The notes: generated by a model from the sequence alone, not told the origin. A stretch of 64,000 nt of DNA from JALORV01 sp963766365 (GCA_963766365.1 CAVXZK010000001.1:186001-250000); one strand, 5' to 3'; shown: positions 44,210 through 52,936, counted from the stretch's first letter. Program-made: numbers and translations.

Positions 44210-44400
44210 GCAGAAGCCCGCCCAGTTGTCCCCAGTCGCTGTGGAAAGCAAGGCCCCGAAGGCCCGCGAAACCGCGCCATTGCTCGCTGGCGTCGGCGTG
44301 ATTACAAATTGAGCATTGCGGAAGAAGAGGCCGCGTTGCGACAGCCCTCTCCCCGGCCTCGCCGATTGCTCGGCGGCGGATTCTACGTGAGCGTCGTCGC

Positions 44401-44406
44401 TATACT
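44401..44406 (+). promoter_or_regulatory. Likely -10 box of the tRNA-Arg gene
   Basis: TATACT lies eight bases before the first tRNA base. No good -35 hexamer is found at 16-18 bases upstream (GGATTC at 17), so the promoter assignment is weak. Confidence 0.4.
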
Positions 44407-44413
44407 GACCGCG

Positions 44414-44485
44414 CTCCCCGTAGTTCAACGGATAGAACAAGTGCCTCCTAAGCGCTAGATCTGGGTTCAATTCCCGGCGGGGGGA
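44414..44485 (+). tRNA. tRNA-Arg, anticodon CCU (reads AGG)
   Basis: A full cloverleaf can be drawn. The acceptor stem CTCCCCG pairs with CGGGGGG (one T-G wobble), followed by U8-A9. The D stem is GTTC/GAAC with loop AACGGATA, the anticodon stem AGTGC/GCGCT with loop CTCCTAA (anticodon CCT), the variable loop AGATC, and the T arm CTGGG-TTCAATT-CCCGG. The discriminator is A. The 3' CCA is not encoded (the sequence continues CGCCC), and the first pair is C1-G72, both less usual for a betaproteobacterial tRNA. It lies divergent from parE. Confidence 0.88.
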
Positions 44486-44668
44486 CGCCCGCAGGCCAGC
44501 AAGTCGTGCCTGCGCACGAATTGCCTGCGCGCGGGTCGTGGCGCATGCCAGCGCCACGAGCGCTTTCAGAAAGCACGCCGCGCCGTCGGTTTGACCACGC
44601 GCCGACCGCGGCGCCAACCTCGATCCCCGGACCCGCTAAGCTGCCGCATCCACTCAAGTCGCCCAGCC

Positions 44669-45790
44669 ATGCCGTCCATCCAAGCCAACTTCGACAACGT
44701 ACTCCGCTTCGGTGGAGCCGCCATCATCGTCATCGGCATCTTCCTGGTGCTGCAGCCGTTTATCTCGGCGATGGTGTTTTCGGGCGTGCTGGCGATCGCC
44801 ACGTGGCCGTTGTTCGAACGACTGAAGTCATCGGTTGGCGGCAACTCGACCCTCGCGGCGACGGTGATGCTGGTGATGATTCTCGTGCTCGTGATCATTC
44901 CGATCACGCTGCTGTCGGCTGCGGCCGCGGACAAGCTGCCACTCGCGGTCGACACCATCAAGGGCTGGACCAAGGGCGGCTTGCACGCCCCCGAGACGCT
45001 GAAAAGCATCCCGGTGATCGGTGAACGGGTGTACGGCCAGCTGCAGGCGCTGCTGATCGACCGCGCGCAGCTCACCGCGCTGCTGCAGCGAGCGATCGAG
45101 CCCGCTGGTCGGCTGTCCCTCGCCTTCGTCCGTGTCCTCGGCGACGGCATCCTGCAGCTGCTGCTCGTGGCCTTTATCGTCTTCTTCTATTACCGCGACG
45201 GCGATCGCATCGTGGCCGTCCTCCGGCGAGCATCCGACCGACTGTCCGGCCGGCTGAGCGCCGAGGTGATGACGATAGTCACCGGCACCACGCGCAGCGT
45301 CTTCATCGGCATCGTCGGCACGGCGGCGGCGCAGGCCATCGTTGCTCTGATCGGCTTTCTCATCGCTGGCGTGCCCGCTGCGTTCATGCTGTCCATCGCC
45401 ACCTTCGTACTGTCGGTCGTGCCGATGGGGCCCGTGCTGATCTGGGGCGCCGCGGCCATCTGGCTCTACGTTCAGGGCGAGACCGGCTGGGCCATTTTCA
45501 TGGTCATCTGGGGAGCGGTCGTCATCAGCAGCATCGACAATTTCGTGAAGCCGATCCTGATAGCACGCGGCTCGACGCTCTCGCTGGGGATGATCTTCCT
45601 TGGCGTCCTCGGCGGCGTCATCGCGTTTGGCTTCATTGGCGTGATCCTCGGTCCGGTGCTCCTCGCACTCGGGGTCGCACTGGGTCGCGCCTGGGTGAGC
45701 ACGCACGACGGCCGCGCGCCCCAGGCAACCGCCGCACAGCCGACAGCGGTCACCTCGGCTCAGCCGACACCCGGAGTCGGAGGGAACTAA
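44669..45790 (+). CDS. AI-2E family transporter (YdiK/PerM type)
   Basis: 373-residue inner-membrane protein of the AI-2E exporter (UPF0118/PerM) family. It has N-terminal helices (AAIIVIGIFLVLQPFISAM, LAATVMLVMILVLVIIPITLLS), an amphipathic periplasmic stretch, then about five C-terminal helices including FIVFFYYRDGDRIV and VIWGAVVISSIDNFVKPILIARGS, the family signature. Start ATG 44669; sequence before it is non-coding. Family members export autoinducer-2 or other solutes or ions; the substrate here is unknown. The C-terminal tail is Ala/Thr/Pro-rich. Confidence 0.9.
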   Translation: MPSIQANFDNVLRFGGAAIIVIGIFLVLQPFISAMVFSGVLAIATWPLFERLKSSVGGNSTLAATVMLVMILVLVIIPITLLSAAAADKLPLAVDTIKGWTKGGLHAPETLKSIPVIGERVYGQLQALLIDRAQLTALLQRAIEPAGRLSLAFVRVLGDGILQLLLVAFIVFFYYRDGDRIVAVLRRASDRLSGRLSAEVMTIVTGTTRSVFIGIVGTAAAQAIVALIGFLIAGVPAAFMLSIATFVLSVVPMGPVLIWGAAAIWLYVQGETGWAIFMVIWGAVVISSIDNFVKPILIARGSTLSLGMIFLGVLGGVIAFGFIGVILGPVLLALGVALGRAWVSTHDGRAPQATAAQPTAVTSAQPTPGVGGN

Positions 45791-45797
45791 GCGAAAA

Positions 45798-46388
45798 CTA
45801 GGCGGCTGCGGTGCGTAGCCAGTTCGTGCGGTAATGCCGCAACTCGTCGATCGACTCGTAGATGTCCGCCAACGCCTCGTGTCGGCTTTTTTTCTCGAAT
45901 GAGCGATAGACGGCCGGGTTCCAGCGCCGCGCCAGCTCCTTGAGCGTGCTGACGTCAAGGTTGCGATAGTGAAAGCACGCCTCGAGCCGCGGCATCCAGC
46001 GCGCCATGAACCGGCGGTCCTGGCAGATGGAGTTGCCGCACATCGGTGACTTCCCGGCGGGCACGTGGGCCCGCATGAACGCGATCAGCACATCACTCGC
46101 TTCGTCTTCGTCCAGCACGGAGGCGCGGACCCGATCGGTCAGCCCGGACCGACCATGCGTGGCGGTGTTCCAGCTGTCCATGCCGAGCAGCACGCGCTCC
46201 GGCTGCCGGACGACGAGGACCGGCCCTTCCGCCACGACTTCGAGCTCGGCATCGGTGATGACCATGGCGACCTCAAGGACACGGTCCGAATCCGGATTGA
46301 GCCCGGACATCTCCATGTCCACCCAGACCAGGTTGGTGTCGCTGTAGCGCTCGCCGCGCGAGGCAGATTCGAGAGGAGGCTGTGACAT
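45798..46388 (-). CDS. orn: Oligoribonuclease
   Basis: 196-residue DEDDh 3'-5' exonuclease that degrades 2-5-nucleotide RNAs and pGpG. Catalytic residues are visible: Asp and Glu in VWVDMEMSGLNP, Asp in NSICQDRRFMARWMP, and His and Asp in SRHEALADIYESIDELRHYR. A 16-residue N-terminal extension precedes the usual start; ATG 46388 is the best start. By removing pGpG it would complete cyclic di-GMP turnover begun by EAL proteins such as that at 38972-42100. Divergent from the M48 protease. Confidence 0.96.
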   Translation of the reverse strand: MSQPPLESASRGERYSDTNLVWVDMEMSGLNPDSDRVLEVAMVITDAELEVVAEGPVLVVRQPERVLLGMDSWNTATHGRSGLTDRVRASVLDEDEASDVLIAFMRAHVPAGKSPMCGNSICQDRRFMARWMPRLEACFHYRNLDVSTLKELARRWNPAVYRSFEKKSRHEALADIYESIDELRHYRTNWLRTAAA

Positions 46389-46512
46389 AATTTCGGCGTT
46401 GTTCGATCGAGGCGCAGCGATCGATACAAAGAGCGCACGATTGTCGCATGGCAAGCCGCGCGCCTTGACGTTCAGGCACTCCCGCACGGTCTCACGATTG
46501 CGCACTTCCTCC

Positions 46513-47775
46513 ATGTCGCAGACGCTTTCAGTTGCTTTCGTCGTCTTCCTGCTGCTAATGGTCGGGCTGAAATACTGGCTCGCCTGGCGCCAGGTCCGCC
46601 ATGTCGCATTGCACGCCGACGCCGTGCCGCGGCAGTTCGCCGATCGCGTGTCGCTGGAGGCGCATCGCAAGGCAGCTTCCTACACGATCGCCAAGACTCG
46701 GCTCGCCCTGGTGGAGACCGCGATCAGTGCTGGGATATTGATCGGTCTGACGCTGCTGGGTGGACTGCAGTGGATCGCCGAGACGCTGCTCGGCCTGGTC
46801 GGCGACGGATTCGCATTCCAGCTGGTGTTCGTCATCTCGGTGGTGATTCTGCTGGGCGTTATCGACCTGCCGTTCTCCTGGATTCGGCAGTTCCGCATCG
46901 AGGCGCGCTACGGCTTCAACCGGATGACTCCCAGGCTCTGGCTTGCCGACCTGGCGAAATCCTTCGTGCTGGCGGCCGTCCTCGGCGTTCCGCTGCTCGC
47001 GGCGGTAGTTGCGCTGATGCGTGGTGCCGGTGAACTGTGGTGGGTCTATGCGTGGCTGCTGTGGGTGAGCTTCAACGCGCTGGTGCTCGTGATCTACCCA
47101 ACGGTGATCGCGCCGCTCTTCAACCGGTTCGAACCGCTGAAGGACTCCGCGCTAGCCCAGCGCATCGGCGCACTGCTGTCGCGCACGGGCTTCTCGAGCA
47201 AAGGCGTGTTCGTGATGGACGGCTCGCGCCGTTCGGCGCACGGCAATGCGTACTTCACGGGCCTCGGGCGCGCGAAGCGCATCGTCTTCTTCGATACCCT
47301 GGTCGATCGCCTGCAGCCCGCGGAGATCGAGGCGGTCCTGGCTCACGAGCTGGGGCACTTCAAGCTCCGGCACATCACCAAGCGCATGGTGTTTTCGTTC
47401 GTTGCCAGCCTCGTGTTCCTCGGCCTGCTCGGCTGGCTGGTCGACCGCCCATGGTTCTACACGGGGCTCGGCGTGAACCCGTCGCTCGACGGCGGCAACG
47501 AGGGCGTCGCGCTCGTGCTCTTCATGCTGGTCCTGCCGGTCTTCACCTTCGTCTTCGCGCCGATCGCCAGCTACCTGTCGCGCCGCCATGAGTTCGAAGC
47601 GGATGCGTTCGCCGCACACCATGCGTCTGCAGGCGACCTGGTCAATGCCCTGGTCAAGCTGTACGAGGACAACGCGGCGACGCTGACACCGGACCCGATC
47701 CACTCTGCGTTCTACGATTCGCATCCCCCGGCATCGCTGCGCGTTGCACGACTCGCTTCGGCTGCTGCGGCGTGA
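46513..47775 (+). CDS. M48 family (Ste24/CAAX-like) membrane metalloprotease
   Basis: 420-residue membrane zinc protease of the Ste24 type. Several helices surround the zinc site HELGH near residues 278-282 (VLAHELGHFKLRH); the third ligand Glu is in RRHEFEADAFAAHHA near residue 360. SVSVVILLGVIDLPFSWIRQF-type helices and PTVIAPLFNRFEPL are typical. Start ATG 46513 gives a first helix beginning at SVAFVVFLLLMVGLKYW; the longer open frame is upstream region. The stop overlaps the GTG start of the pterin dehydratase gene. Confidence 0.93.
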   Translation: MSQTLSVAFVVFLLLMVGLKYWLAWRQVRHVALHADAVPRQFADRVSLEAHRKAASYTIAKTRLALVETAISAGILIGLTLLGGLQWIAETLLGLVGDGFAFQLVFVISVVILLGVIDLPFSWIRQFRIEARYGFNRMTPRLWLADLAKSFVLAAVLGVPLLAAVVALMRGAGELWWVYAWLLWVSFNALVLVIYPTVIAPLFNRFEPLKDSALAQRIGALLSRTGFSSKGVFVMDGSRRSAHGNAYFTGLGRAKRIVFFDTLVDRLQPAEIEAVLAHELGHFKLRHITKRMVFSFVASLVFLGLLGWLVDRPWFYTGLGVNPSLDGGNEGVALVLFMLVLPVFTFVFAPIASYLSRRHEFEADAFAAHHASAGDLVNALVKLYEDNAATLTPDPIHSAFYDSHPPASLRVARLASAAAA

Positions 47776-48129
47776 ACACCGTGTCGCGCGCCGCGCTGCT
47801 TGCTCGTCACTGTCGCCATCTCGATGCTTCGGCGGCACTGGATAAGAAGTCTCTTGACGCACAGCGCTCGGCACTTCCGGACTGGCGTGTCGACGGCGGC
47901 GTGATCACGCGTAGCTACGACTTCGCCGATTATTACGAGACGATCGCGTTCGTCAATGCGCTCGCCTTCATGGTGCATCAGGAGGACCACCACCCTGACC
48001 TCGAAGTGAGCTACAACCGCTGCACGGTGCGCTTCTCGACGCATTCAGCGGGGGGGAATCACCGAAAATGACCTGATCTGCGCGGCGAAGGCCGACGCGA
48101 TCTTCGATCAGCATTACAGCGGCGCATGA
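47772..48129 (+). CDS. phhB: Pterin-4a-carbinolamine dehydratase, with one-base frameshift
   Basis: PhhB/PCD recycles 4a-hydroxytetrahydrobiopterin; it can also assist transcription. The catalytic region MVHQEDHHPDLEVSYNRCTVRFSTHSAGG is intact. As sequenced, the frame ends at 48071 after GGNHRK. Removing one base at the G7-A2 run (48050-48058) restores the family C-terminus TENDLICAAKADAIFDQHYSGA, ending at TGA 48127-48129, which overlaps the rsgA ATG (ATGA) as neighbouring genes do. I therefore give the restored extent of about 118 residues. Start GTG 47772 overlaps the protease stop. Confidence 0.85.
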
Positions 48130-49034
48130 GGCAGCTCGTGCGCAGCGACCCGAAACGGTTCGCCGCGCGTGTCATCGCCACCTTCGGCCGCACATCGTTG
48201 CTAGAAACTCCGGACGGCGTCACCTGGTCCGCGGTGCGCCGCGGCCGCCGTGGAGATCTCGTCGTCGGCGACGAGGTCATCGCGACGGAGTCTGGCCCCG
48301 CGCAGGCGGCGGTCGAATCGATCGAGCCACGCCGCAGCCTGCTGTATCGCGCCGATGACTTTCGCACGAAGGAACTCGCTGCCAATGTCGATCAGGTGCT
48401 GATCGTGTTCGCATCGCGCCCCTCGTTTAACCTCTGGTTCCTCTGGAAGGCGCTGGTCGCTGCAAAGGCCGCCGGGATCGCGGCCATCATCGTGCGGAAC
48501 AAGACCGATCTCGACGAAGGCGCAGAGGCCGCACAGCTGGCGCTCGATCAGATGCGATCGCTAGGCTGGCAGACCCTTGCCGTATCCGCACGTACACAGC
48601 CCGATGCGGCGCGAGCGACGCTGCTGAACATCGTCCACGTCAAGAACTCCCTGCTCGTCGGCCAGTCAGGCATGGGCAAGTCGACGCTGCTGAACCTCCT
48701 CGTGCCTGAAGCGCAGGCGCGCACGCGCGAGTTCTCGGAACGCCTGGACCTCGGCAAGCAGACGACGTCCGCGGCGCGCTGGTTCCGTTTGCCTGACGGG
48801 GGCGCCATTGTCGACACGCCGGGTTTCCAGGAGTTTGGACTGGCCCATCTTTCGCAGCAGCAACTGATCGAGGGGTTTCCGGAATTCGAGCCGTACCTCG
48901 GCGCCTGCCGATTCATCGATTGCCGACATCGTGCCGAGCCCGACTGTGCGATCCGCCAGGCGGTCGCAGAAGGCGCAATTGCCCGCGAGCGCTACGACTT
49001 CTATGGCGCGCTGAGCGACGCCAGGGCACGATGA
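48126..49034 (+). CDS. rsgA: Ribosome small-subunit-dependent GTPase A
   Basis: 302-residue circularly permuted GTPase that assists late 30S ribosome assembly. An OB-fold N-terminal domain comes first. In the permuted order, G4 (IVRNKTDLDEG) precedes G1 (GQSGMGKSTLLN) and G3 (DTPGFQEFGL). The C-terminal zinc-binding segment is CRFIDCRHRAEPDC with Cys and His ligands. ATG 48126 overlaps the restored phhB stop; the stop overlaps the DUF2007 start. Confidence 0.96.
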   Translation: MRQLVRSDPKRFAARVIATFGRTSLLETPDGVTWSAVRRGRRGDLVVGDEVIATESGPAQAAVESIEPRRSLLYRADDFRTKELAANVDQVLIVFASRPSFNLWFLWKALVAAKAAGIAAIIVRNKTDLDEGAEAAQLALDQMRSLGWQTLAVSARTQPDAARATLLNIVHVKNSLLVGQSGMGKSTLLNLLVPEAQARTREFSERLDLGKQTTSAARWFRLPDGGAIVDTPGFQEFGLAHLSQQQLIEGFPEFEPYLGACRFIDCRHRAEPDCAIRQAVAEGAIARERYDFYGALSDARAR

Positions 49035-49339
49035 AGCTGCTGGCGCGCGCCGATCACCTCGTGCAGGGCACGATCTGGGCCGAATCGCTACGCGCGGCCG
49101 GCATTCGCTGCGTGCTGCGCAATACGACACTGTCCGGCGCGATCGGAGAGATTCCGTTTCTGGAGTGCGCCCCGCAACTGTGGATCGAACGCGACAACGA
49201 CGAAACCCGGGCGCTCGAGATCCTTCATCAATTGCGCCATCCGGTACATGGACCGCAGTGGCGCTGCGAGCGCTGTGGCGAACTGTCTGAAGCGCAATTC
49301 GGCGCTTGCTGGCAGTGCGGAGCCTCTCGGCCGTACTAG
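49031..49339 (+). CDS. DUF2007 protein with C-terminal zinc ribbon
   Basis: 102-residue protein. Residues 1-68 match the DUF2007 / putative signal-transducing domain (MKLLARADHLVQGTIWAESLRA, ECAPQLWIERDNDETRALEIL). The C-terminal part is a four-cysteine ribbon, CERCGE and CWQCGA, probably binding zinc. ATG 49031 overlaps the rsgA stop. It ends in a CTAG shared with the convergent CobD-family gene, so both stop codons overlap. Function unknown. Confidence 0.85.
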   Translation: MKLLARADHLVQGTIWAESLRAAGIRCVLRNTTLSGAIGEIPFLECAPQLWIERDNDETRALEILHQLRHPVHGPQWRCERCGELSEAQFGACWQCGASRPY

Positions 49340-50301
49340 GCGAACCAGCTCGCGAGCGTAAGCAGCAGCAAGAGGGCGAGCCACAGCAGCAGCGCCCGCC
49401 ACACGAGCCCGACGACCGCACGAACGGCGGCGGGCCGCGGCTCCGCCAGTCCGGCCCCCTCGTTGCCCACCTCGTCGAAGTAGCGCGCCGCTTCGGTGTC
49501 CGACATGAGTCGCAGGCCCAACGCACCACTGGCTGCCGCCAGCACCAGCGTGCGCGCGTCCGGCGCCGGGACGCCGTCTTCCACCGCGCGCGCTGACACC
49601 TGTCGCCAGCAGTAAATCGCGCCTTCGAAATCGCCGACGATCGCGTAGCCGAGCGCGGTCAGCCGCGCCGGCGCCCAGTCGATCCACGCAAACGCGCGGC
49701 GCGCAAACTCGCCGAAGCGGTCCGGCGGCGTCGGCGGCGACGGTGCACGCGACCACGCCCGCGCGGAATGTTCCGCCATGCGGTAGAACACTGCACCCAT
49801 CGGGCCCGGCAGCACGATGAACCAGAAGAAGACGCCGAAGACGTGCCGCTGCGACAGCAGCAGGCCGTGCTCGATCGACTGGCGCACGACCTCTTCCTGT
49901 GACAGGTCGACCGCCGTGTAGGTCGGATCGCTGAACCGCTTCCACGCCGTAAGTTCACGTCGCGCCGCCGCCAAGTCTCCGTTGGCCAGTGCAATCTGGA
50001 TTTCGCTGCCATGGTGACTGAATTGCCGGAAGCCGAGCGTGAAGTAAAGCACCAGCACGTTCAGCGCAAGGCCCAGGAACCAGCTGATGGAGACCATCAC
50101 CGACCACGCAGCGCCGACGACCAGCGTGAGGCCGATGACCACCAGCAGCCACGCATAGACGCCGTGGCGCGGCCGGCCCGCGTTGAGATTGCGCTCGGCC
50201 CAGGACGAGTATTGCCGCACCGTGCTGTAGACGGGGTTGTCGCCGGGAAGCGCGCGCAGTTGCTCCACCAGCAGAGTGATCACGAGCGAGAGCCAGGCCA
50301 C
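49336..50301 (-). CDS. CobD/CbiB-family (AmpE-like) membrane protein
   Basis: 321-residue membrane protein of the group annotated as CobD/CbiB family in betaproteobacteria. Helices include WLSLVITLLVEQLRALPG, YAWLLVVIGLTLVVGAAWSVMV and a C-terminal WRALLLWLALLLLLTLASWF. GTG 50301 is the start because a GGAGG site lies six bases upstream and the longer frame adds a non-coding leader. No cobalamin genes are nearby, so a role in cobinamide synthesis is unlikely; resemblance to AmpE is an alternative. Its stop shares CTAG with the convergent DUF2007 gene. Confidence 0.85.
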   Translation of the reverse strand: MAWLSLVITLLVEQLRALPGDNPVYSTVRQYSSWAERNLNAGRPRHGVYAWLLVVIGLTLVVGAAWSVMVSISWFLGLALNVLVLYFTLGFRQFSHHGSEIQIALANGDLAAARRELTAWKRFSDPTYTAVDLSQEEVVRQSIEHGLLLSQRHVFGVFFWFIVLPGPMGAVFYRMAEHSARAWSRAPSPPTPPDRFGEFARRAFAWIDWAPARLTALGYAIVGDFEGAIYCWRQVSARAVEDGVPAPDARTLVLAAASGALGLRLMSDTEAARYFDEVGNEGAGLAEPRPAAVRAVVGLVWRALLLWLALLLLLTLASWFA

Positions 50302-50344
50302 TGGTTTCCTCCTCCAGCCGATTGTAGGGGCGACGACCGCCCGA

Positions 50345-51055
50345 TCAGGCGCGCAGGAACTGGTAAAGATTGCGCAGCATCGCCGCAGTCGCACCCCAGA
50401 TGAAGTAACGCCGGCGGGCCTCGTACGGCATCGCGTAGAACGTACGGGTCAGGTCGCCGAGTGTCACGACGCGTCGCTCGTGGTGCGTGGGATCCATCAG
50501 GAAATCGAGCGGCACCTCGAAGACCTCCGACACTTCGAAAGCGTCGAGTGCCAGTTCGAACGGGCTCTCGATCAGACCGACCACGGGTGTCACGTCATAG
50601 CCGGTGGCTGTCGTGTAGCGCGGCAGGCTGCCGATGATCTCGACGCGCTCCGCCGGCAGGCCCACCTCCTCCTGCGCTTCGCGCAGCGCGGTCGCCACGG
50701 CGTCGGCATCGTGTTCCTCGACACGGCCCCCCGGGAAACTGATCTGCCCGGCGTGATCGTGGAGGTGGTCAGTGCGCTGCGTCAGCAGTACCTGCACGCT
50801 GGCGCCGCGCGCCACCAGCGGGACCAGCACCGCTGCCGGGCGCGGCTCGAGATCGGGCATCCACAGCCGCGGGTCGGCTCGCACTTCGGGCTGCCACGCC
50901 GGAGGCATCGCGAAGCGCTGCCTCAGCGCCGTCGGCCGCAGGCGCTCGAGCGCCACGGCCGCGCCGCGGATTTCCGGATCGGCAAACGCCGGATCGTGCG
51001 GGACCGTTTCCGGGTCAAACAGCGCCCGGCGCGGCGCGCCTGACGACGCATTCAT
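50345..51055 (-). CDS. Nudix hydrolase, CoA pyrophosphatase type
   Basis: 236-residue Nudix protein. The Nudix box is GGRVEEHDADAVATALREAQEEVGL (residues about 123-147), and VLLTQRTDHLHDHAGQISFPGG preceding it is characteristic of CoA pyrophosphatases (NudL/YeaB group). Hydrolyses CoA or acyl-CoA to 3',5'-ADP and phosphopantetheine derivatives. ATG 51055 lies only 33 bases after the 3' end of the group II intron, so the intron has separated it from rplS. Followed by the CobD-family gene after 43 bases. Confidence 0.92.
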   Translation of the reverse strand: MNASSGAPRRALFDPETVPHDPAFADPEIRGAAVALERLRPTALRQRFAMPPAWQPEVRADPRLWMPDLEPRPAAVLVPLVARGASVQVLLTQRTDHLHDHAGQISFPGGRVEEHDADAVATALREAQEEVGLPAERVEIIGSLPRYTTATGYDVTPVVGLIESPFELALDAFEVSEVFEVPLDFLMDPTHHERRVVTLGDLTRTFYAMPYEARRRYFIWGATAAMLRNLYQFLRA

Positions 51056-51178
51056 CGTGAGCTCGCGGGACGTTGCACGGCGAACATGAATCGGGATAGG
51101 GGACCGATCATCGCTGATCGGGCCCCTCCCACACCACCCGGCATGCGGGTCCGCACCGGGCGGTTCGAGAAGTTGAGG

Positions 51179-52528
51179 TCAGGAGAATCGGGGCACTCCA
51201 AGGCGGTCGAAGTAGGCGTTGGGCAGCAGCCGATTCAGCGTCATGCGGCTGTCGCGCCACCAGCTCGTGGTGTTGCTCGCGACCCGTCGGGCCGACGCAT
51301 CGTCGGCACCCAAGCGCTTGAGTTCCCGGAAGACGGTCTTACCGCGCTTCCAGTGCTTGAGCTGGATCGCCCGCAGCCGGTGCCGTAGCCACTTGTCCTG
51401 ATTGCGCATGACCGAAGGCGTCTGCGCCAAGCCGAAGTAGTTCTTCCAGCCCGGTACGTAAGCATTCAAGTCCTGCGCGATCTGTTCCAGGCTGCGGCCG
51501 CGCATGCGCCGCGTGATTTCCCGGATACGTTGCCGCATCCGATGGATCGCCTCTGCAGCCACCGCCCTGCGCACTTCTTCGTTACGTTGCCAGAAGCAGT
51601 AGCCTAAGAACTTGCGTCCCCAGACCGCCGCCACGGCCGTCTTGGCTTCGTTGACCCGCAGTCGCAGCCTCGCATAACAGCCGCGCAGCGCTCGCAGCAC
51701 CCGCTCCCCCGCCCGGCGGCTTCCCACGTAAACGTTGCAGTCGTCGGCATAGCGCACGAAGCAGTGCCCCCTGCGCTGCAGCTCCCGATCCACCTCGTCC
51801 AGCAACACGTTGGCCAGCAGCGGGCTGAGCGGCCCGCCTTGCGGCGTGCCCTCGTCGCGCTCGATGCTCACCCCATGCGCCAGGATGCCCGCCTGCAGAT
51901 ACAGCCGGATCAGCTTTAGCACCCGTCGGTCCGCTATGCGTCTGGCCAGCCTGTCCATCAGGATGTCGTGGTTGACCCGGTCAAAGAACTTCTCCAGATC
52001 CACATCCACCACCCAGTGGCGGCCAGCCTGCACGTACGCTTGCGCCGCCAGCACCGCATCATGCGCGCTGCGCCCCGGCCGGAAGCCGTAGCTATGCGCG
52101 CTGAACGTCGGATCGATCAGCGGTTGCAGCACCTGCAGTAACGCCTGCTGGATCAACCGATCTACCACGGTGGGTATCCCCAGTTCGCGCACCCCGCCAC
52201 CGCGCTTCGGTATGCCCACGCGCCGCACCGGCTCAGGCCGGTACGTCCCGTCGAGCAGCCGCTCCCGGATGGCCGGCCACACCTGCTTCAGATACGCCGC
52301 CGTGTCCTGCACCGTGCGTCCGTCGACGCCGGCACTGCCCTTGTTGGCCTTCATGCGCTTCCACGCCGCCAACAGGTTCTCTCTGGCCAACGCCCGCATC
52401 AGCAGATCATCGGCCCCTCGGCTCGTCTGTGCGCTCCGCGCCAGCTCGGCTCCGTCGGTCGCAGCCCCGGCTCGGGCTTCACCCTCACCGGTCACCACGC
52501 CCCCGGGTCGCCCCGGCTTCTGACGCAT
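51179..52528 (-). CDS. ltrA: Group II intron reverse transcriptase/maturase
   Basis: 449-residue maturase in intron domain IV. Reverse-transcriptase motifs: PKRGGGVRELGIPTVVDRLIQ, AHSYGFRPGRSAHDAV, GTPQGGPLSPLLAN and the active-site FVRYADDCNVYV (YADD). The maturase-specific domain (LEQIAQDLNAYVPGWKNYFG) follows. There is no C-terminal endonuclease domain, as usual for class C. I start at ATG 52528 (MRQKPGRPGG), preceded by GGTGAGG; the frame is open to 52708 with other starts (MGESPTLM, MKRSQKSA). Assists splicing and retrohoming. Confidence 0.93.
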   Translation of the reverse strand: MRQKPGRPGGVVTGEGEARAGAATDGAELARSAQTSRGADDLLMRALARENLLAAWKRMKANKGSAGVDGRTVQDTAAYLKQVWPAIRERLLDGTYRPEPVRRVGIPKRGGGVRELGIPTVVDRLIQQALLQVLQPLIDPTFSAHSYGFRPGRSAHDAVLAAQAYVQAGRHWVVDVDLEKFFDRVNHDILMDRLARRIADRRVLKLIRLYLQAGILAHGVSIERDEGTPQGGPLSPLLANVLLDEVDRELQRRGHCFVRYADDCNVYVGSRRAGERVLRALRGCYARLRLRVNEAKTAVAAVWGRKFLGYCFWQRNEEVRRAVAAEAIHRMRQRIREITRRMRGRSLEQIAQDLNAYVPGWKNYFGLAQTPSVMRNQDKWLRHRLRAIQLKHWKRGKTVFRELKRLGADDASARRVASNTTSWWRDSRMTLNRLLPNAYFDRLGVPRFS

Positions 52529-52529
52529 G

Positions 52530-52928
52530 GCCTCACCAAGCGGCTCGTCTCGTCGCCGTCTTCCTCGTTCAGCCCTTCCCGGATGACCTGCGCCCGGTAC
52601 TACGGCCTCGGCTGACTTCTGGCTCCGCTTCATCAGCGTCGGGCTTTCACCCATAAGGCCAGATCTCCCCAGGTAAGAACGCGATCCTTCACCGCACCAC
52701 CGCCACATTTACGTCGCCAGCCTTTGGCCACAGGAACTTCGCGTCTTGTTGCCCGCTCGTCCCGGCCAGCGTCGCCTCAGATGCAGTTCGTGTACCTCGG
52801 CTCACGGTTTACGCTCCACGCTTCCTCCCCACGCTCGGTCACCCTCGCGCAGTTGCGCTTCACTCGCCTCGCTGTGGCCAGCTCGGCCGGGGACTTGCAC
52901 CCCAAAGATCACGCCCATGCTGGGCGCA
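52530..52928 (-). other. 5' part of the group II intron RNA (domains I-III)
   Basis: About 400 bases between the intron 5' end and the maturase start hold no gene. Sequence such as GGGGTGCAAGTCCCCGG and GCGAGTGAAGCGC fits paired elements of intron domain I. The exon-binding sequences were not mapped. Confidence 0.7.
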
Positions 52929-52936
52929 CAACACAA

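Larger units (their letters stand above)
51089..52929 (-). mobile_element. Class C group II intron with maturase
   Basis: The minus strand begins at 52929 with GTGCGCCCAGCATGGGCG, a classical group II 5' end, and finishes near 51089 with CTATCCCGATT. Before the 3' end lie a domain V-like hairpin (about 51166-51130, GAACCGCC..GGTGGTG) and domain VI (about 51129-51093, paired GGGGCC..GGTCCCC with a bulged A in CTATCCC). Total about 1.84 kb, normal for class C. The 5' exon is the hairpin and T-rich tail of the rplS terminator, the known insertion preference of class C introns. Complete and apparently intact. Confidence 0.9.
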
